Origin: an uncultured Oscillospiraceae bacterium
Lineage (GTDB): Bacteria > Bacillota > Clostridia > Oscillospirales > Oscillospiraceae
Assembly: GCA_934668285.1 (NCBI GenBank)
Contig: CAKUNB010000045.1
Coordinates: 1 to 11,019, forward strand
DNA: 11,019 nt
Direction of reading: 5' to 3'
The notes under the pieces are model-generated. The model saw only the letters and a list, made by a program, of their open reading frames with translations, was not told the DNA's origin and ran no database searches. Positions 1-6,304 of this stretch are shown piece after piece (within the stretch, counting starts at the first letter, position 1; the number at the start of each line of letters is the position of its first letter). Both the position numbers and the translations under genes were made by a program.

Positions 1-303
1 AGGCTACGCTGCACACAGCACACGATTCTGTGCACCGCGATGCAGGTTCTATTCCTGTCTCGTACGCAGTCCGGGTGCCGGCAAAATGCCGGCACGGTAC
101 GGCTGTCGCACGATAGCAGGTCTCCACGGAATCCGGGTCGGTCGGTATATGCCGTTACACCTCGCCCGAAAACCTTAACCCCCAGCACCCACCCTAATCT
201 GGGCGAAAAAAGCAAGCACCAGGGACTTCATCGATATGCCCTTTAAAGGATTTTTAGGCCCTTCTTCGAAACCGGCGCGCTCTGACTAGGATACTGCGCC
301 ACT
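1..303 (-). ncRNA. Putative structured noncoding RNA or long leader, family not identified, running off the left edge
   Basis: No convincing protein is encoded here, yet the stretch is unusually rich in inverted repeats. The clearest is GTGCCGGC (75-82) pairing with GCCGGCAC (88-95), flanked further out by GTACG (62-66) and CGTAC (97-101), which can extend it. Others are GCACA 18-22 with TGTGC 29-33, GCTG 8-11 with CAGC 16-19, GCAGG 42-46 with CCTGT 54-58 around a 7-nt loop, a long-range CGCCC/GGGCG pair (about 162-166 with 201-205), and GCGC 277-280 with GCGC 296-299. A possible promoter at 310-338 points into it, so minus strand is favoured. On that strand a GGAGACCTGC string (about 126-117) resembles the end of a cobalamin-riboswitch box, but the other conserved cobalamin blocks are missing. 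I also do not see tmRNA, RNase P, SRP or T-box landmarks. It may be an independent RNA or the 5' leader of a gene left of the window. Strand and ends are inferred. Confidence 0.4.
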
Positions 304-309
304 GCCGGT

Positions 310-338
310 ATCATAGCATGCTTTTCCGAAATATACAA
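310..338 (-). promoter_or_regulatory. Possible sigma-A promoter driving the left-edge structured region
   Basis: On the minus strand there is TTGTAT (338-333), a 17-nt spacer, then TATGAT (315-310), preceded by the very AT-rich stretch at 340-480, which could act as an UP element. Spacing and the -10 box are good; the -35 matches consensus at only three positions. Transcription would start near 303. One caution: a perfect 6-bp arm pair (ACCGGC 271-276, GCCGGT 304-309) places one arm between the -10 box and the predicted start, so either that pairing or this promoter may be coincidental. Confidence 0.4.
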
Positions 339-480
339 GTCCACTCACTCGCAAAATCCGGAATATTCAGAATTTTTTATTCCATAATTCGCGCAGTATT
401 TTCATAATATCGAAAATTTAAAAATATTTTTGACTATTTTTCAACATTTTTAGAATGGATATACATTGTATAACCAAAAT
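323..480. other. AT-rich intergenic block without genes
   Basis: This stretch is strongly AT-rich against a GC-rich background and has runs of T and A (for example 370-380 and 410-452). No plausible gene with a ribosome site lies in it on either strand. It sits upstream of the possible minus-strand promoter at 310-338. A plus-strand TTGACT (430-435) followed by TAGAAT (451-456) has a spacer of only 15 nt and no gene downstream, so it is not called as a promoter. Confidence 0.5.
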
Positions 481-493
481 TCTCCAACACACA

Positions 494-511
494 GCGCCTC
501 CTACAAGGCGC
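494..511. repeat. Small hairpin GCGCC/GGCGC in the repeat cluster
   Basis: GCGCC (494-498) pairs with GGCGC (507-511) around an 8-nt loop. It is the leftmost of three palindromic units packed into 494-613 and may be one end of a composite intergenic element. Confidence 0.45.
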
Positions 512-526
512 ACACCCCCGAAGATG

Positions 527-554
527 CGTAGGGCGGGGGGCAGCCCGCCCTACG
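527..554. repeat. Perfect 11-bp inverted repeat, REP-like palindrome
   Basis: CGTAGGGCGGG (527-537) and CCCGCCCTACG (544-554) are exact reverse complements around a 6-nt loop. There is no T run on either side, so a simple intrinsic terminator is unlikely. The position between an AT-rich spacer and the 3' end of the ABC operon, beside another repeat, suggests a dispersed intergenic palindrome (REP or miniature element). Copy number in the genome is unknown from this window. Confidence 0.7.
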
Positions 555-555
555 G

Positions 556-613
556 ACGGATTACGAGACTGCCTGCACAAGATTGCCGCGTCGCTGCGCT
601 CCTCGCAATGACA
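556..613. repeat. Dispersed intergenic repeat, copy 1
   Basis: Positions 569-595 are identical over 27 bases to 7584-7610. Both copies then end in CGCAATGACA; between, this copy has five more bases. The flanks are also related: CGGATT occurs upstream of each core. The unit is palindromic (ATTGC 582-586 with GCAAT 605-609). It lies just beyond the terminator of the minus-strand ABC operon, while the second copy lies in the 3' region of the alkaline phosphatase gene, in the same orientation. Confidence 0.8.
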
Positions 614-630
614 AAAGCGATGGCCTTCGG

Positions 631-665
631 GGAAAACGAAAGAGCACCCGATTTCTCGGGCGCTC
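631..665 (-). terminator. Rho-independent terminator of the ABC exporter operon
   Basis: Read on the minus strand, a 10-bp stem with a GAAA loop (arms 665-656 and 651-642, one G-U pair) is followed by the T-rich TTTCGTTTTCC (641-631). It begins 8 bases after the stop codon of the second ABC gene at 673. Confidence 0.9.
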
Positions 666-672
666 CGGTTTG

Positions 673-2496
673 TCAGGTCAGCTCGGTCATGTTGGTGTAG
701 AGCTGGTAATATTTGCCCTTCTGTTCGAGCAGGTCGTGGTGATTGCCGCGCTCGATGACCTTGCCGTTTTCCAGCACGAGAATCGCGTCGGCATTGCGCA
801 CGGTCGACAGGCGGTGGGCAATAACGAACACCGTCCGTCCGTGCATCAGGCCGTCGAGGCCGCGCTCGATGAGCTTCTCCGTGCGGGTATCGACGGAGGA
901 GGTCGCCTCGTCGAGAATCAGCACCGGCGCCTCGGAAACCGCCGCCCGCGCGATGGCCAGCAGCTGCCGCTGGCCCTGCGAGAGGTTCGCGCCGTCGGAA
1001 TAGAGCAGGGTGTCGTAGCCCTGCGGCAGGTGGGAGATGAAATAGTGCGCGTTGGCGATCTTGGCGGCGCGGATGCAGTCCTCGTCCGTCGCGTCGAGCT
1101 TGCCGTAGCGGATGTTCTCCATCACCGTGCCGGTGAACAGATGCGTGTCCTGCAAAACGATGCCGAGCGAGCGGCGCAGATCGTCCTTGCGGATGTCGCG
1201 CACGTCGATGCCGTCGTAGGTGATCTGTCCGGTCTGAATGTCGTAGAAGCGGTTGATGAGGTTCGTGATGGTCGTCTTGCCCGCGCCGGTCGAGCCGACA
1301 AAGGCGATCTTCTGGCCGGGCTTGGCGTACAGCGAAAGCTGCTTGAGCACCGGCTTTTCCGGCACGTAGGCAAAGTCCACGTCGTAGAACCGCACGTCGC
1401 CGCGCAGCGGGACACGTTCGCCGCCGGGCTTGATCCAGAAGTAGTCGCGGCCGTTCTGCTCCAGCGTGACCTTGCCCTCGTCCACCTCCGGCGGCATATC
1501 CAGCACGGCGAAGATGCGCTCCGCGCCCGCCAGCGCCAGCATAATGGCGTTGAACTGCTCGGAGATCTGGCTCACGCGGTCGGCAAAGTTGCGGATGTAG
1601 TTCAAAAACGCGATCAGCACACCGCCCGCGCCGTCCTCATGCAGCCACAAAACGCCCACTGCGCAGGTCAGCGCGTAGAAAATGTGGGAGAGGTTATTGA
1701 GAATCGGGCCGACGATGGACGTGGCGGTCGTTGCGGTCGTGGAGGAGCGGCGGTAGCGCTCGTTGACCGGCTCAAAGTCCTCCATGACCTCTTTTTCATG
1801 GGTAAAGACCTTGATATCGCGCTGACCGGCGATCATTTCTTCGAGGTAGCCGTTGACGTCGGCGGCATTTTTCTGCTGCTCGCGGTAGCTGCGGCTGCTG
1901 ATCTTCGTAATGGTGCGCACGACGGCGATGACGATGCCCGCCAGCGCCACCATGAGCGCAAAGAGCCGCAGCGACAGCACCAGCATCATGGCGATCGTGC
2001 CGAGCAGGGACGTGACGGAGATCAGCATCTGCGTGATCGCGTGCTGCAGCAGCTCGTTCGTCGCCTCGATGTCGTTGGTGAAGTAGCTCATCAGGCTGCC
2101 GTTGGTATTCTCGTCAAAATAGCGGATGGGCAGCTGCTGCATCTTGCCGAACAGCTCCGTGCGCAGTTTCTGCATGATGACCGCGCTGCATTCGAGCATC
2201 AGGCGGTTGAGCAGGTAATTCGTAATGGCGCTCAGCAGATACAGCGCCGCAAGGCCGATCAGCAGAGAAATGTATTTTGCATAGGTTTCGTTCGGCGCAA
2301 GGCCGGTTTCCTTCAGCAGATTCACCAGCGGCTTCATGCAGTAGGTCGTAGCGATGGTCGCGCCCGCGTAGATCAGAATCGATGCAACGGCGCAGATCAG
2401 AATCGGCTTGCAGTGCTTGAAATAGCGGAACAGGCGCATCAAGCTGCCGAACGGCGACTGCGCCTTGCGATAGTTGCGAAGCTCTACTCTAGGCAT
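673..2496 (-). CDS. ABC exporter half-transporter, consensus ATPase subunit of a heterodimer
   Basis: This 607-residue protein is an ABC exporter subunit: about six membrane segments in residues 30-315, then an ATPase domain. Visible motifs are Walker A GSTGAGKTT (401-409), Q-loop Gln449, signature LSQGQ (505-509), Walker B VLILDE (525-530) with catalytic Glu530, and H-loop His561. The signature departs from LSGGQ while the catalytic Glu and His are intact. The partner encoded upstream shows the reverse pattern, so the two should form one canonical and one degenerate ATP site, as in TM287/288, BmrCD and LmrCD. The ATG at 2496 lies inside the end of the upstream gene (8-nt overlap) and has GGAGG 9 nt before it; the frame extends upstream to 2652, but only inside the upstream gene. 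Family members export drugs, lipids or peptides; the substrate cannot be told here. A strong terminator follows. Confidence 0.93.
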   Translation of the reverse strand: MPRVELRNYRKAQSPFGSLMRLFRYFKHCKPILICAVASILIYAGATIATTYCMKPLVNLLKETGLAPNETYAKYISLLIGLAALYLLSAITNYLLNRLMLECSAVIMQKLRTELFGKMQQLPIRYFDENTNGSLMSYFTNDIEATNELLQHAITQMLISVTSLLGTIAMMLVLSLRLFALMVALAGIVIAVVRTITKISSRSYREQQKNAADVNGYLEEMIAGQRDIKVFTHEKEVMEDFEPVNERYRRSSTTATTATSIVGPILNNLSHIFYALTCAVGVLWLHEDGAGGVLIAFLNYIRNFADRVSQISEQFNAIMLALAGAERIFAVLDMPPEVDEGKVTLEQNGRDYFWIKPGGERVPLRGDVRFYDVDFAYVPEKPVLKQLSLYAKPGQKIAFVGSTGAGKTTITNLINRFYDIQTGQITYDGIDVRDIRKDDLRRSLGIVLQDTHLFTGTVMENIRYGKLDATDEDCIRAAKIANAHYFISHLPQGYDTLLYSDGANLSQGQRQLLAIARAAVSEAPVLILDEATSSVDTRTEKLIERGLDGLMHGRTVFVIAHRLSTVRNADAILVLENGKVIERGNHHDLLEQKGKYYQLYTNMTELT

Positions 2497-4288
2497 TTGC
2501 ACCCGCCTCCTGTCGCATCTGGCTGTCGTAAACGTCGCGGTAGATCTGGCTGCGCTGCATGAGCTCCTCGTGCGTGCCGACATCGGAGAGCTTTCCCTCG
2601 TCGAGCACCACAATCCGGTCGCAGGCCAGAATCGACGCGATGCGCTGCGCAATGATGATTTTCGTCGTGCCGGGCAGGGCGGTCTTCATGCCCCGCCGGA
2701 TATGCTCGTCGGTCGCCATGTCCACAGCGCTCGTCGAGTCGTCTAAGATGAGGATCTTCGGCTTTTTCACAATGGCGCGGGCGATGCGCAGGCGCTGCTT
2801 CTGACCGCCGGAGAGGTTCGCGGCGTTCTGCTCGAGCAGCGTGTCGTAGCCGTCGGGGAAACGGTCGATAAACTCGTCTGCGCAGGAGATGGCGCAGGCG
2901 CGGCGCAGCTCGTCGTCGTCCGCGTTCGGGTCACCCCAGCGCAGATTGTCGCGGATCGTGCCGGAAAAGAGCGTGCCGTTTTGCAGCACCATGGAAACGC
3001 CGCTGCGCAGGGCCTCGAGCGTGTACTCGCGCACGTCCCGCCCGCCGACCCTGACCGTGCCGGACAGCGTGTCGTAAAAGCGCGGAATCAGGTTCACAAG
3101 CGTGGATTTGCCCTCGCCCGTGCCGCCGATCACGCCGATCGTTTCGCCGCTCTTAATGTGCAGGTCGATATGGCGCAGATTGAGCTTGTCGGGATTTCTG
3201 GTATAGCTGAAGCACACGTCCTCAAAGTCGACCGAGCCGTCGGCGACGGGCGCATCAAGCGGGCCGTCGACAATGTCCACCGGCTCGTCAAAGACCTCGT
3301 TGATGCGCCGCATGGACGCCTGCCCGCGCGAGAGCGACATAATGAGCCACGAGATCATCGTCAGCGAGGAAACGGCCTGCGTCGAATACGACACCAAGCT
3401 GATCAGCTCGCCCGTGAGCAGGCCCGTCGTGGAGAAAATGATCTCCCGCCCGCCGATGAGCAGCAGGATAATGGTACAGCCCCACATGATGCTCATCTGA
3501 ATCGGGCCGGTCAGCGTGAACAGGCGGCCGGACGAGAGCTGTGCGCGCCGCAGCTCCTCCGTTGTTTCAGCAAAGCGGTCGGTTTCGTAGCCGCCGCGGA
3601 CGTAAGCCTTGACGACGCGGCTGCTGACAAGGTTTTCCTGCACCGCGCGGTTCATCGCGTCGGTCTTGACCAGCATCTTACGGAAGCGCGGCTTGCCGAT
3701 GCGCATTAAGATCAGCAGCACCGACAGCAGCACCGGAATGGCGATCAGGAAAATGACCGCCAGATGCGCCGAGACCGTAAAGGCCATCACCGTGGCCAGC
3801 ACCAGCATGATCGGCGCGCGCGTCATCGTGCGCAGGAGCTGATACATCGTCGTGCGCACGGCGGTCACGTCCGTCGTCGCGCGGGTGATGAGGCTGCTGG
3901 TTGAAAAATGGTCGGTGTTGGCAAAGGAGAAGTCTTGAATCTTCCCCAGCAGCAGCGCGCGCAGGTTTTTGGCAAAGCCTTGGCTGCAAATGGCCGAGCA
4001 GCGGGCGCTGAGCAGACCGCAGGCCATAGACAGACAAGCTACGCCCACCATAATTCCGCCGACGGTCAGCACGAAGCGGTCGCGGTCGGCGACCAGCGCG
4101 TCGGAGAACAGGGAGCGCAGCATAAAATTCTCCTCCCGATACAGACCGCCGTCGACGATGACGGACATCAGCATCGGGATCAGGACCTCGAGGGCGACCT
4201 CCAGCCAGCCGAAAAGCGCCGCCGCAGCCGTCCAGCCGCGATAATTCCGGAGGCATCGCCATAAGTGATGTTGCTTTTTCTCTTTGAT
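2489..4288 (-). CDS. ABC exporter half-transporter, degenerate ATPase subunit, non-canonical ATC start
   Basis: First gene of the exporter operon. From the ATC at 4288 it encodes 599 residues, the usual length. Numbered from there, the membrane domain spans about 20-320. The ATPase domain has Walker A GGTGEGKST (388-396), signature LSGGQ (492-496), Walker B ILILDD with Asp517 where the catalytic Glu should be, and Gln548 in place of the H-loop His. These two changes mark the degenerate subunit of heterodimeric exporters. The first ATG in frame (4174) would remove most of the first membrane helix. Upstream of it the frame stays open and encodes family-like sequence (KEKKQHHLW, then ALFGWLEVALEVLIP) back to an in-frame TAG at 4297-4295. 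The only sensible start is ATC, about 10 nt after AAGGAAGG. Either ATC is used at low efficiency, or an ATG was mutated or misread. It overlaps the next gene by 8 nt. Confidence 0.88.
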   Translation of the reverse strand: MKEKKQHHLWRCLRNYRGWTAAAALFGWLEVALEVLIPMLMSVIVDGGLYREENFMLRSLFSDALVADRDRFVLTVGGIMVGVACLSMACGLLSARCSAICSQGFAKNLRALLLGKIQDFSFANTDHFSTSSLITRATTDVTAVRTTMYQLLRTMTRAPIMLVLATVMAFTVSAHLAVIFLIAIPVLLSVLLILMRIGKPRFRKMLVKTDAMNRAVQENLVSSRVVKAYVRGGYETDRFAETTEELRRAQLSSGRLFTLTGPIQMSIMWGCTIILLLIGGREIIFSTTGLLTGELISLVSYSTQAVSSLTMISWLIMSLSRGQASMRRINEVFDEPVDIVDGPLDAPVADGSVDFEDVCFSYTRNPDKLNLRHIDLHIKSGETIGVIGGTGEGKSTLVNLIPRFYDTLSGTVRVGGRDVREYTLEALRSGVSMVLQNGTLFSGTIRDNLRWGDPNADDDELRRACAISCADEFIDRFPDGYDTLLEQNAANLSGGQKQRLRIARAIVKKPKILILDDSTSAVDMATDEHIRRGMKTALPGTTKIIIAQRIASILACDRIVVLDEGKLSDVGTHEELMQRSQIYRDVYDSQMRQEAGANA

Positions 4289-4310
4289 GGTACTCTAGCC
4301 TTCCTTCTAT

Positions 4311-4325
4311 TTCATATGGTATGAA
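4311..4325. promoter_or_regulatory. Inverted repeat in the ABC operon leader, possible operator
   Basis: TTCATA (4311-4316) and TATGAA (4320-4325) are perfect inverted arms with a 3-nt gap; extending each arm by two bases keeps all but one pair. It lies directly upstream of the AAGGAAGG ribosome site and about 95 nt downstream of the promoter, where a repressor or RNA fold could act. No regulator gene lies nearby. Confidence 0.4.
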
Positions 4326-4420
4326 TTTTATTAAAGTATGCGGCAATTGCAGTACAAGTGCCCGCCTACGGCAACGTCTGAACTGCCTGCACGCGGGCGC
4401 GGGTGAGTGCAACAAGGATA

Positions 4421-4449
4421 ATTATACTAAGAACTGATAAAATATGCAA
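4421..4449 (-). promoter_or_regulatory. Sigma-A promoter of the ABC exporter operon
   Basis: Minus strand TTGCAT (4449-4444), a 17-nt spacer, and a perfect TATAAT (4426-4421). Transcription would begin near 4414, giving a leader of about 125 nt before the ATC start. That leader is longer than needed and contains the inverted repeat at 4311-4325. The -35 box begins only 4 nt past the end of the acetyltransferase gene, so the ABC genes have their own promoter even if some read-through occurs. Confidence 0.85.
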
Positions 4450-4452
4450 GCC

Positions 4453-5004
4453 CTATTTTTCTTCTGCGACGGGGCTGGGCAGGAGCTTGGGGAGGAAGCC
4501 ATTGACATGAAGGCCCTCCGCCAGCCGCGTAAAGGCGGCGGTGTTCAGCAGCGGTGTAGTGCTGAACAGCTCAAAGACCGCGCCGCGGTATTCCAGCGCG
4601 TAGCCGCTCGGCGTGAAGCCGTTGCGGAAATAGAACCGGCGGCGGCGAACCCGCTGCTCCGCGTTTTCCGCAGCGGAGTCGAGCGGCTCCAGATCGACCG
4701 TGCATTGCCGCCCCTGATACAGCTCGCGGTACAGCGCCAGTGCCTGACCGCCGTAGCCCTTTGCACGAAAGTCCTTCCCGATGGCGAGGAAGAAAAGGTA
4801 AGCCGTCGCCTCGTCAGACGATACAGCCATAAAACCGACCGGCGTTTCGCCGTCGAGCAGAGCCAGCACGTCAAATTCGCCTCGCGCCTGCACCTCCAGC
4901 ATTTCCGAAACGGGCATATACTCGTCCGGCGGGAAGGCCTCGCGGTTGATTTTTTCAATTTGTTCCATCAGCGCGGCATCCGCGCCGAGTCGCTTTGCGT
5001 TCAT
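4453..5004 (-). CDS. GNAT-family N-acetyltransferase
   Basis: A 183-residue protein with the GNAT fold: an acidic helix at the N-terminus, a strand region around VGFMAV (56-61), and the acetyl-CoA binding motif A at 70-90, where R80, G83 and G85 give the RxxGxG pattern. A late FYFRNGF segment (124-130) matches the typical GNAT motif B. The family moves an acetyl group from acetyl-CoA to an amine on a small molecule or protein; the acceptor cannot be predicted. The last 30 or so residues go past the core fold. The ATG at 5004 overlaps the stop of the upstream transporter as ATGA, with AGGAG 7 nt upstream, so translational coupling is likely. No hairpin-and-T-run terminator follows the stop. 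Confidence 0.87.
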   Translation of the reverse strand: MNAKRLGADAALMEQIEKINREAFPPDEYMPVSEMLEVQARGEFDVLALLDGETPVGFMAVSSDEATAYLFFLAIGKDFRAKGYGGQALALYRELYQGRQCTVDLEPLDSAAENAEQRVRRRRFYFRNGFTPSGYALEYRGAVFELFSTTPLLNTAAFTRLAEGLHVNGFLPKLLPSPVAEEK

Positions 5005-6200
5005 CGTTGTTCTCCTGTTCTAGTGTGTGGGTCGTTGAACGCCTCGTCGTCAAAGGTGATGACGGCGTAATATTTTTTACCCTCGCCCTGCAGCGCGGCG
5101 TTGATGTAGTCGGTCAGCTCGGCGCGGGTGAAGGCGACGTCGTGCGGCATTACGAGGTCAAAGATCACATTGCTGTGATTCCTGCCGCGCACCATGCGGA
5201 AATCGTGCAGCGACAGCCGCGGGTCCAGCTCCGCCAAAACACCGGTAATTCTGTGGCGGACGGCGTCAAGCTCGGGGTCGTCGGTCACAATGGGATCATA
5301 ATGAATCACAAGGTCAATCTTCATGTCCCGCTTGACCTCGCGCTCGATGTCGTCGATGCATTCATGCGCCGTCAGCGGGTCGAGGCGGTAGTCCATCTCG
5401 GCGTGGGCGCTGGCAAAGCGGCGGCCGGGGCCGTAGTCGTGGACGATCAGGTCGTGGATGCCGAGGATGTTCTCGTGGCGCGTAATTTCCTTCGCCAGCT
5501 GATGCACCAGCGCCTCATCCGGCGCCTCGCCGAGCAGCGGGTCGATGGTGTCGCGCGCGATGCCGATGCCCGACCAGAGGATCAGCAGCGCAACGCCAAA
5601 GCCCATATAGCCGTCCACACGCAGCCCCGTAAAGTGGCCGATCAGGCAGCCGAGCAGGACCGCTGCCGTGGAGATCGCGTCGTTGCGGCTGTCGGCAGCG
5701 GTGGCGGCGAGTGCGGCGGAATGGATGCGCTTGCCGAGCTTGGCGTTGAACAGCGCCATCCAGAGCTTGACACCGACGGAAACTGCCAGCACGATCACGA
5801 TCAGAATCGAAAATTCGACCGGCTCCGGGTGCAGGATCTTGCGGAACGAGCTGAGGGCCAGCTCCGCGCCGATGATGAGAATGAGCGCCGCGACCACAAG
5901 ACCGGAAAAATATTCATACCGGCTGTGGCCGTAGGGGTGCTTGTCGTCGGCGGGCTTCGCCGCCAGCTTAAAGCCGAGCAGCGTTACGATGGAGCCGGAC
6001 GCGTCGGAGAGGTTATTCACCGCGTCGGCGGTGATGGAAACGCTGCCGCTGAGCGTACCGGCCAGCAGCTTGCCCGCAAACAGCAGCAGATTGCACACGA
6101 TGCCGACCAGCCCCGCCAGCCGTCCGTAGGCGGCGCGAACCTTCGGCGCGTCGGTATTCTGATAATCGCGGACAAAGAGCCGCAGCAAAAGCGCGGTCAC
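5001..6200 (-). CDS. Cation diffusion facilitator, probable manganese exporter
   Basis: A 399-residue CDF transporter. About six membrane segments fall near residues 28-215, followed by a long cytoplasmic part with the CDF dimerisation domain and extra C-terminal sequence. The conserved HPYGHSRYEYFSG segment after TM2 is present (88-100). The intramembrane metal site can be read as N62-x3-D66 in TM2 and D170-x3-D174 in TM5. Zinc CDFs such as YiiP have DxxxD and HxxxD; the Asn/Asp/Asp/Asp set is that described for the manganese exporter MntE, so Mn2+ is the likely substrate (inference). Translation starts at GTG (6200), with GGAGG 7 nt upstream. The stop overlaps the acetyltransferase start as ATGA. 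The upstream gap of 104 nt has a stable hairpin but no strong promoter, so expression may come partly from the flavoprotein promoter. Confidence 0.9.
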   Translation of the reverse strand: MTALLLRLFVRDYQNTDAPKVRAAYGRLAGLVGIVCNLLLFAGKLLAGTLSGSVSITADAVNNLSDASGSIVTLLGFKLAAKPADDKHPYGHSRYEYFSGLVVAALILIIGAELALSSFRKILHPEPVEFSILIVIVLAVSVGVKLWMALFNAKLGKRIHSAALAATAADSRNDAISTAAVLLGCLIGHFTGLRVDGYMGFGVALLILWSGIGIARDTIDPLLGEAPDEALVHQLAKEITRHENILGIHDLIVHDYGPGRRFASAHAEMDYRLDPLTAHECIDDIEREVKRDMKIDLVIHYDPIVTDDPELDAVRHRITGVLAELDPRLSLHDFRMVRGRNHSNVIFDLVMPHDVAFTRAELTDYINAALQGEGKKYYAVITFDDEAFNDPHTRTGEQR

Positions 6201-6244
6201 AGCCTCACCTCCAAAAAATCTTCAAAAATCCACCCGCCGGTCAT

Positions 6245-6271
6245 GCGCAGGGCGTGATGCCCTCCTCGCGC
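6245..6271. repeat. Hairpin in the flavoprotein-CDF intergenic gap
   Basis: GCGC-AGGGC (6245-6253) pairs with GCCCT (6259-6263) and GCGC (6268-6271) around a 5-nt loop, with a 4-nt bulge on one side. No T run follows on the minus strand, so it is not a good terminator; it could slow read-through or shape the CDF leader. Just upstream a minus-strand TACAAT (6284-6279) could be a -10 box, but no acceptable -35 lies at 16-18 nt. Confidence 0.4.
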
Positions 6272-6304
6272 CCCGGGTATTGTATGTAAGCCGTTGCGTT
6301 CGGG

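Noticed and set aside
42..58. tRNA T-arm-like stem-loop with loop TTCTATT on the plus strand
   Set aside because: No matching acceptor, D or anticodon arms at tRNA spacing, and no CCA end.
60..110. Group II intron domain V-like AGCCGTAC...GTACGAG on the minus strand
   Set aside because: Domain V is a compact 34-nt hairpin with a GNRA-type loop; here the enclosed part is longer and lacks that loop, and no intron-encoded protein is present.
117..126. GGAGACCTGC on the minus strand as a cobalamin riboswitch box
   Set aside because: The string fits the end of the B12 box, but the CCCGCAACTG-type block and other conserved parts are not found upstream in the expected order.
40..246. Plus-strand open frame of 68 codons in the left-edge region
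   Set aside because: No ribosome site, no recognisable sequence, and it runs through the dense inverted repeats that are better explained as RNA structure.
430..456. Plus-strand promoter TTGACT...TAGAAT
   Set aside because: The spacer is only 15 nt and no plus-strand gene follows; it lies in an AT-rich block where such matches arise by chance.
583..2562. Long plus-strand open frame of 659 codons
   Set aside because: It is antisense to the ABC exporter gene, has a His/Arg/Gln-rich composition typical of the reverse strand of GC-rich coding sequence, and shows no family motif or ribosome site.
4245..4264. Minus-strand ATG codons near 4255-4264 as alternative starts for the ABC gene
   Set aside because: They are in a different reading frame from the exporter.
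3678..4415. Minus-strand open frame of 245 codons spanning the ABC gene start
   Set aside because: It is out of frame with the exporter; its sequence is low-complexity Arg/Pro-rich, while the exporter frame continues the family sequence up to the ATC at 4288.
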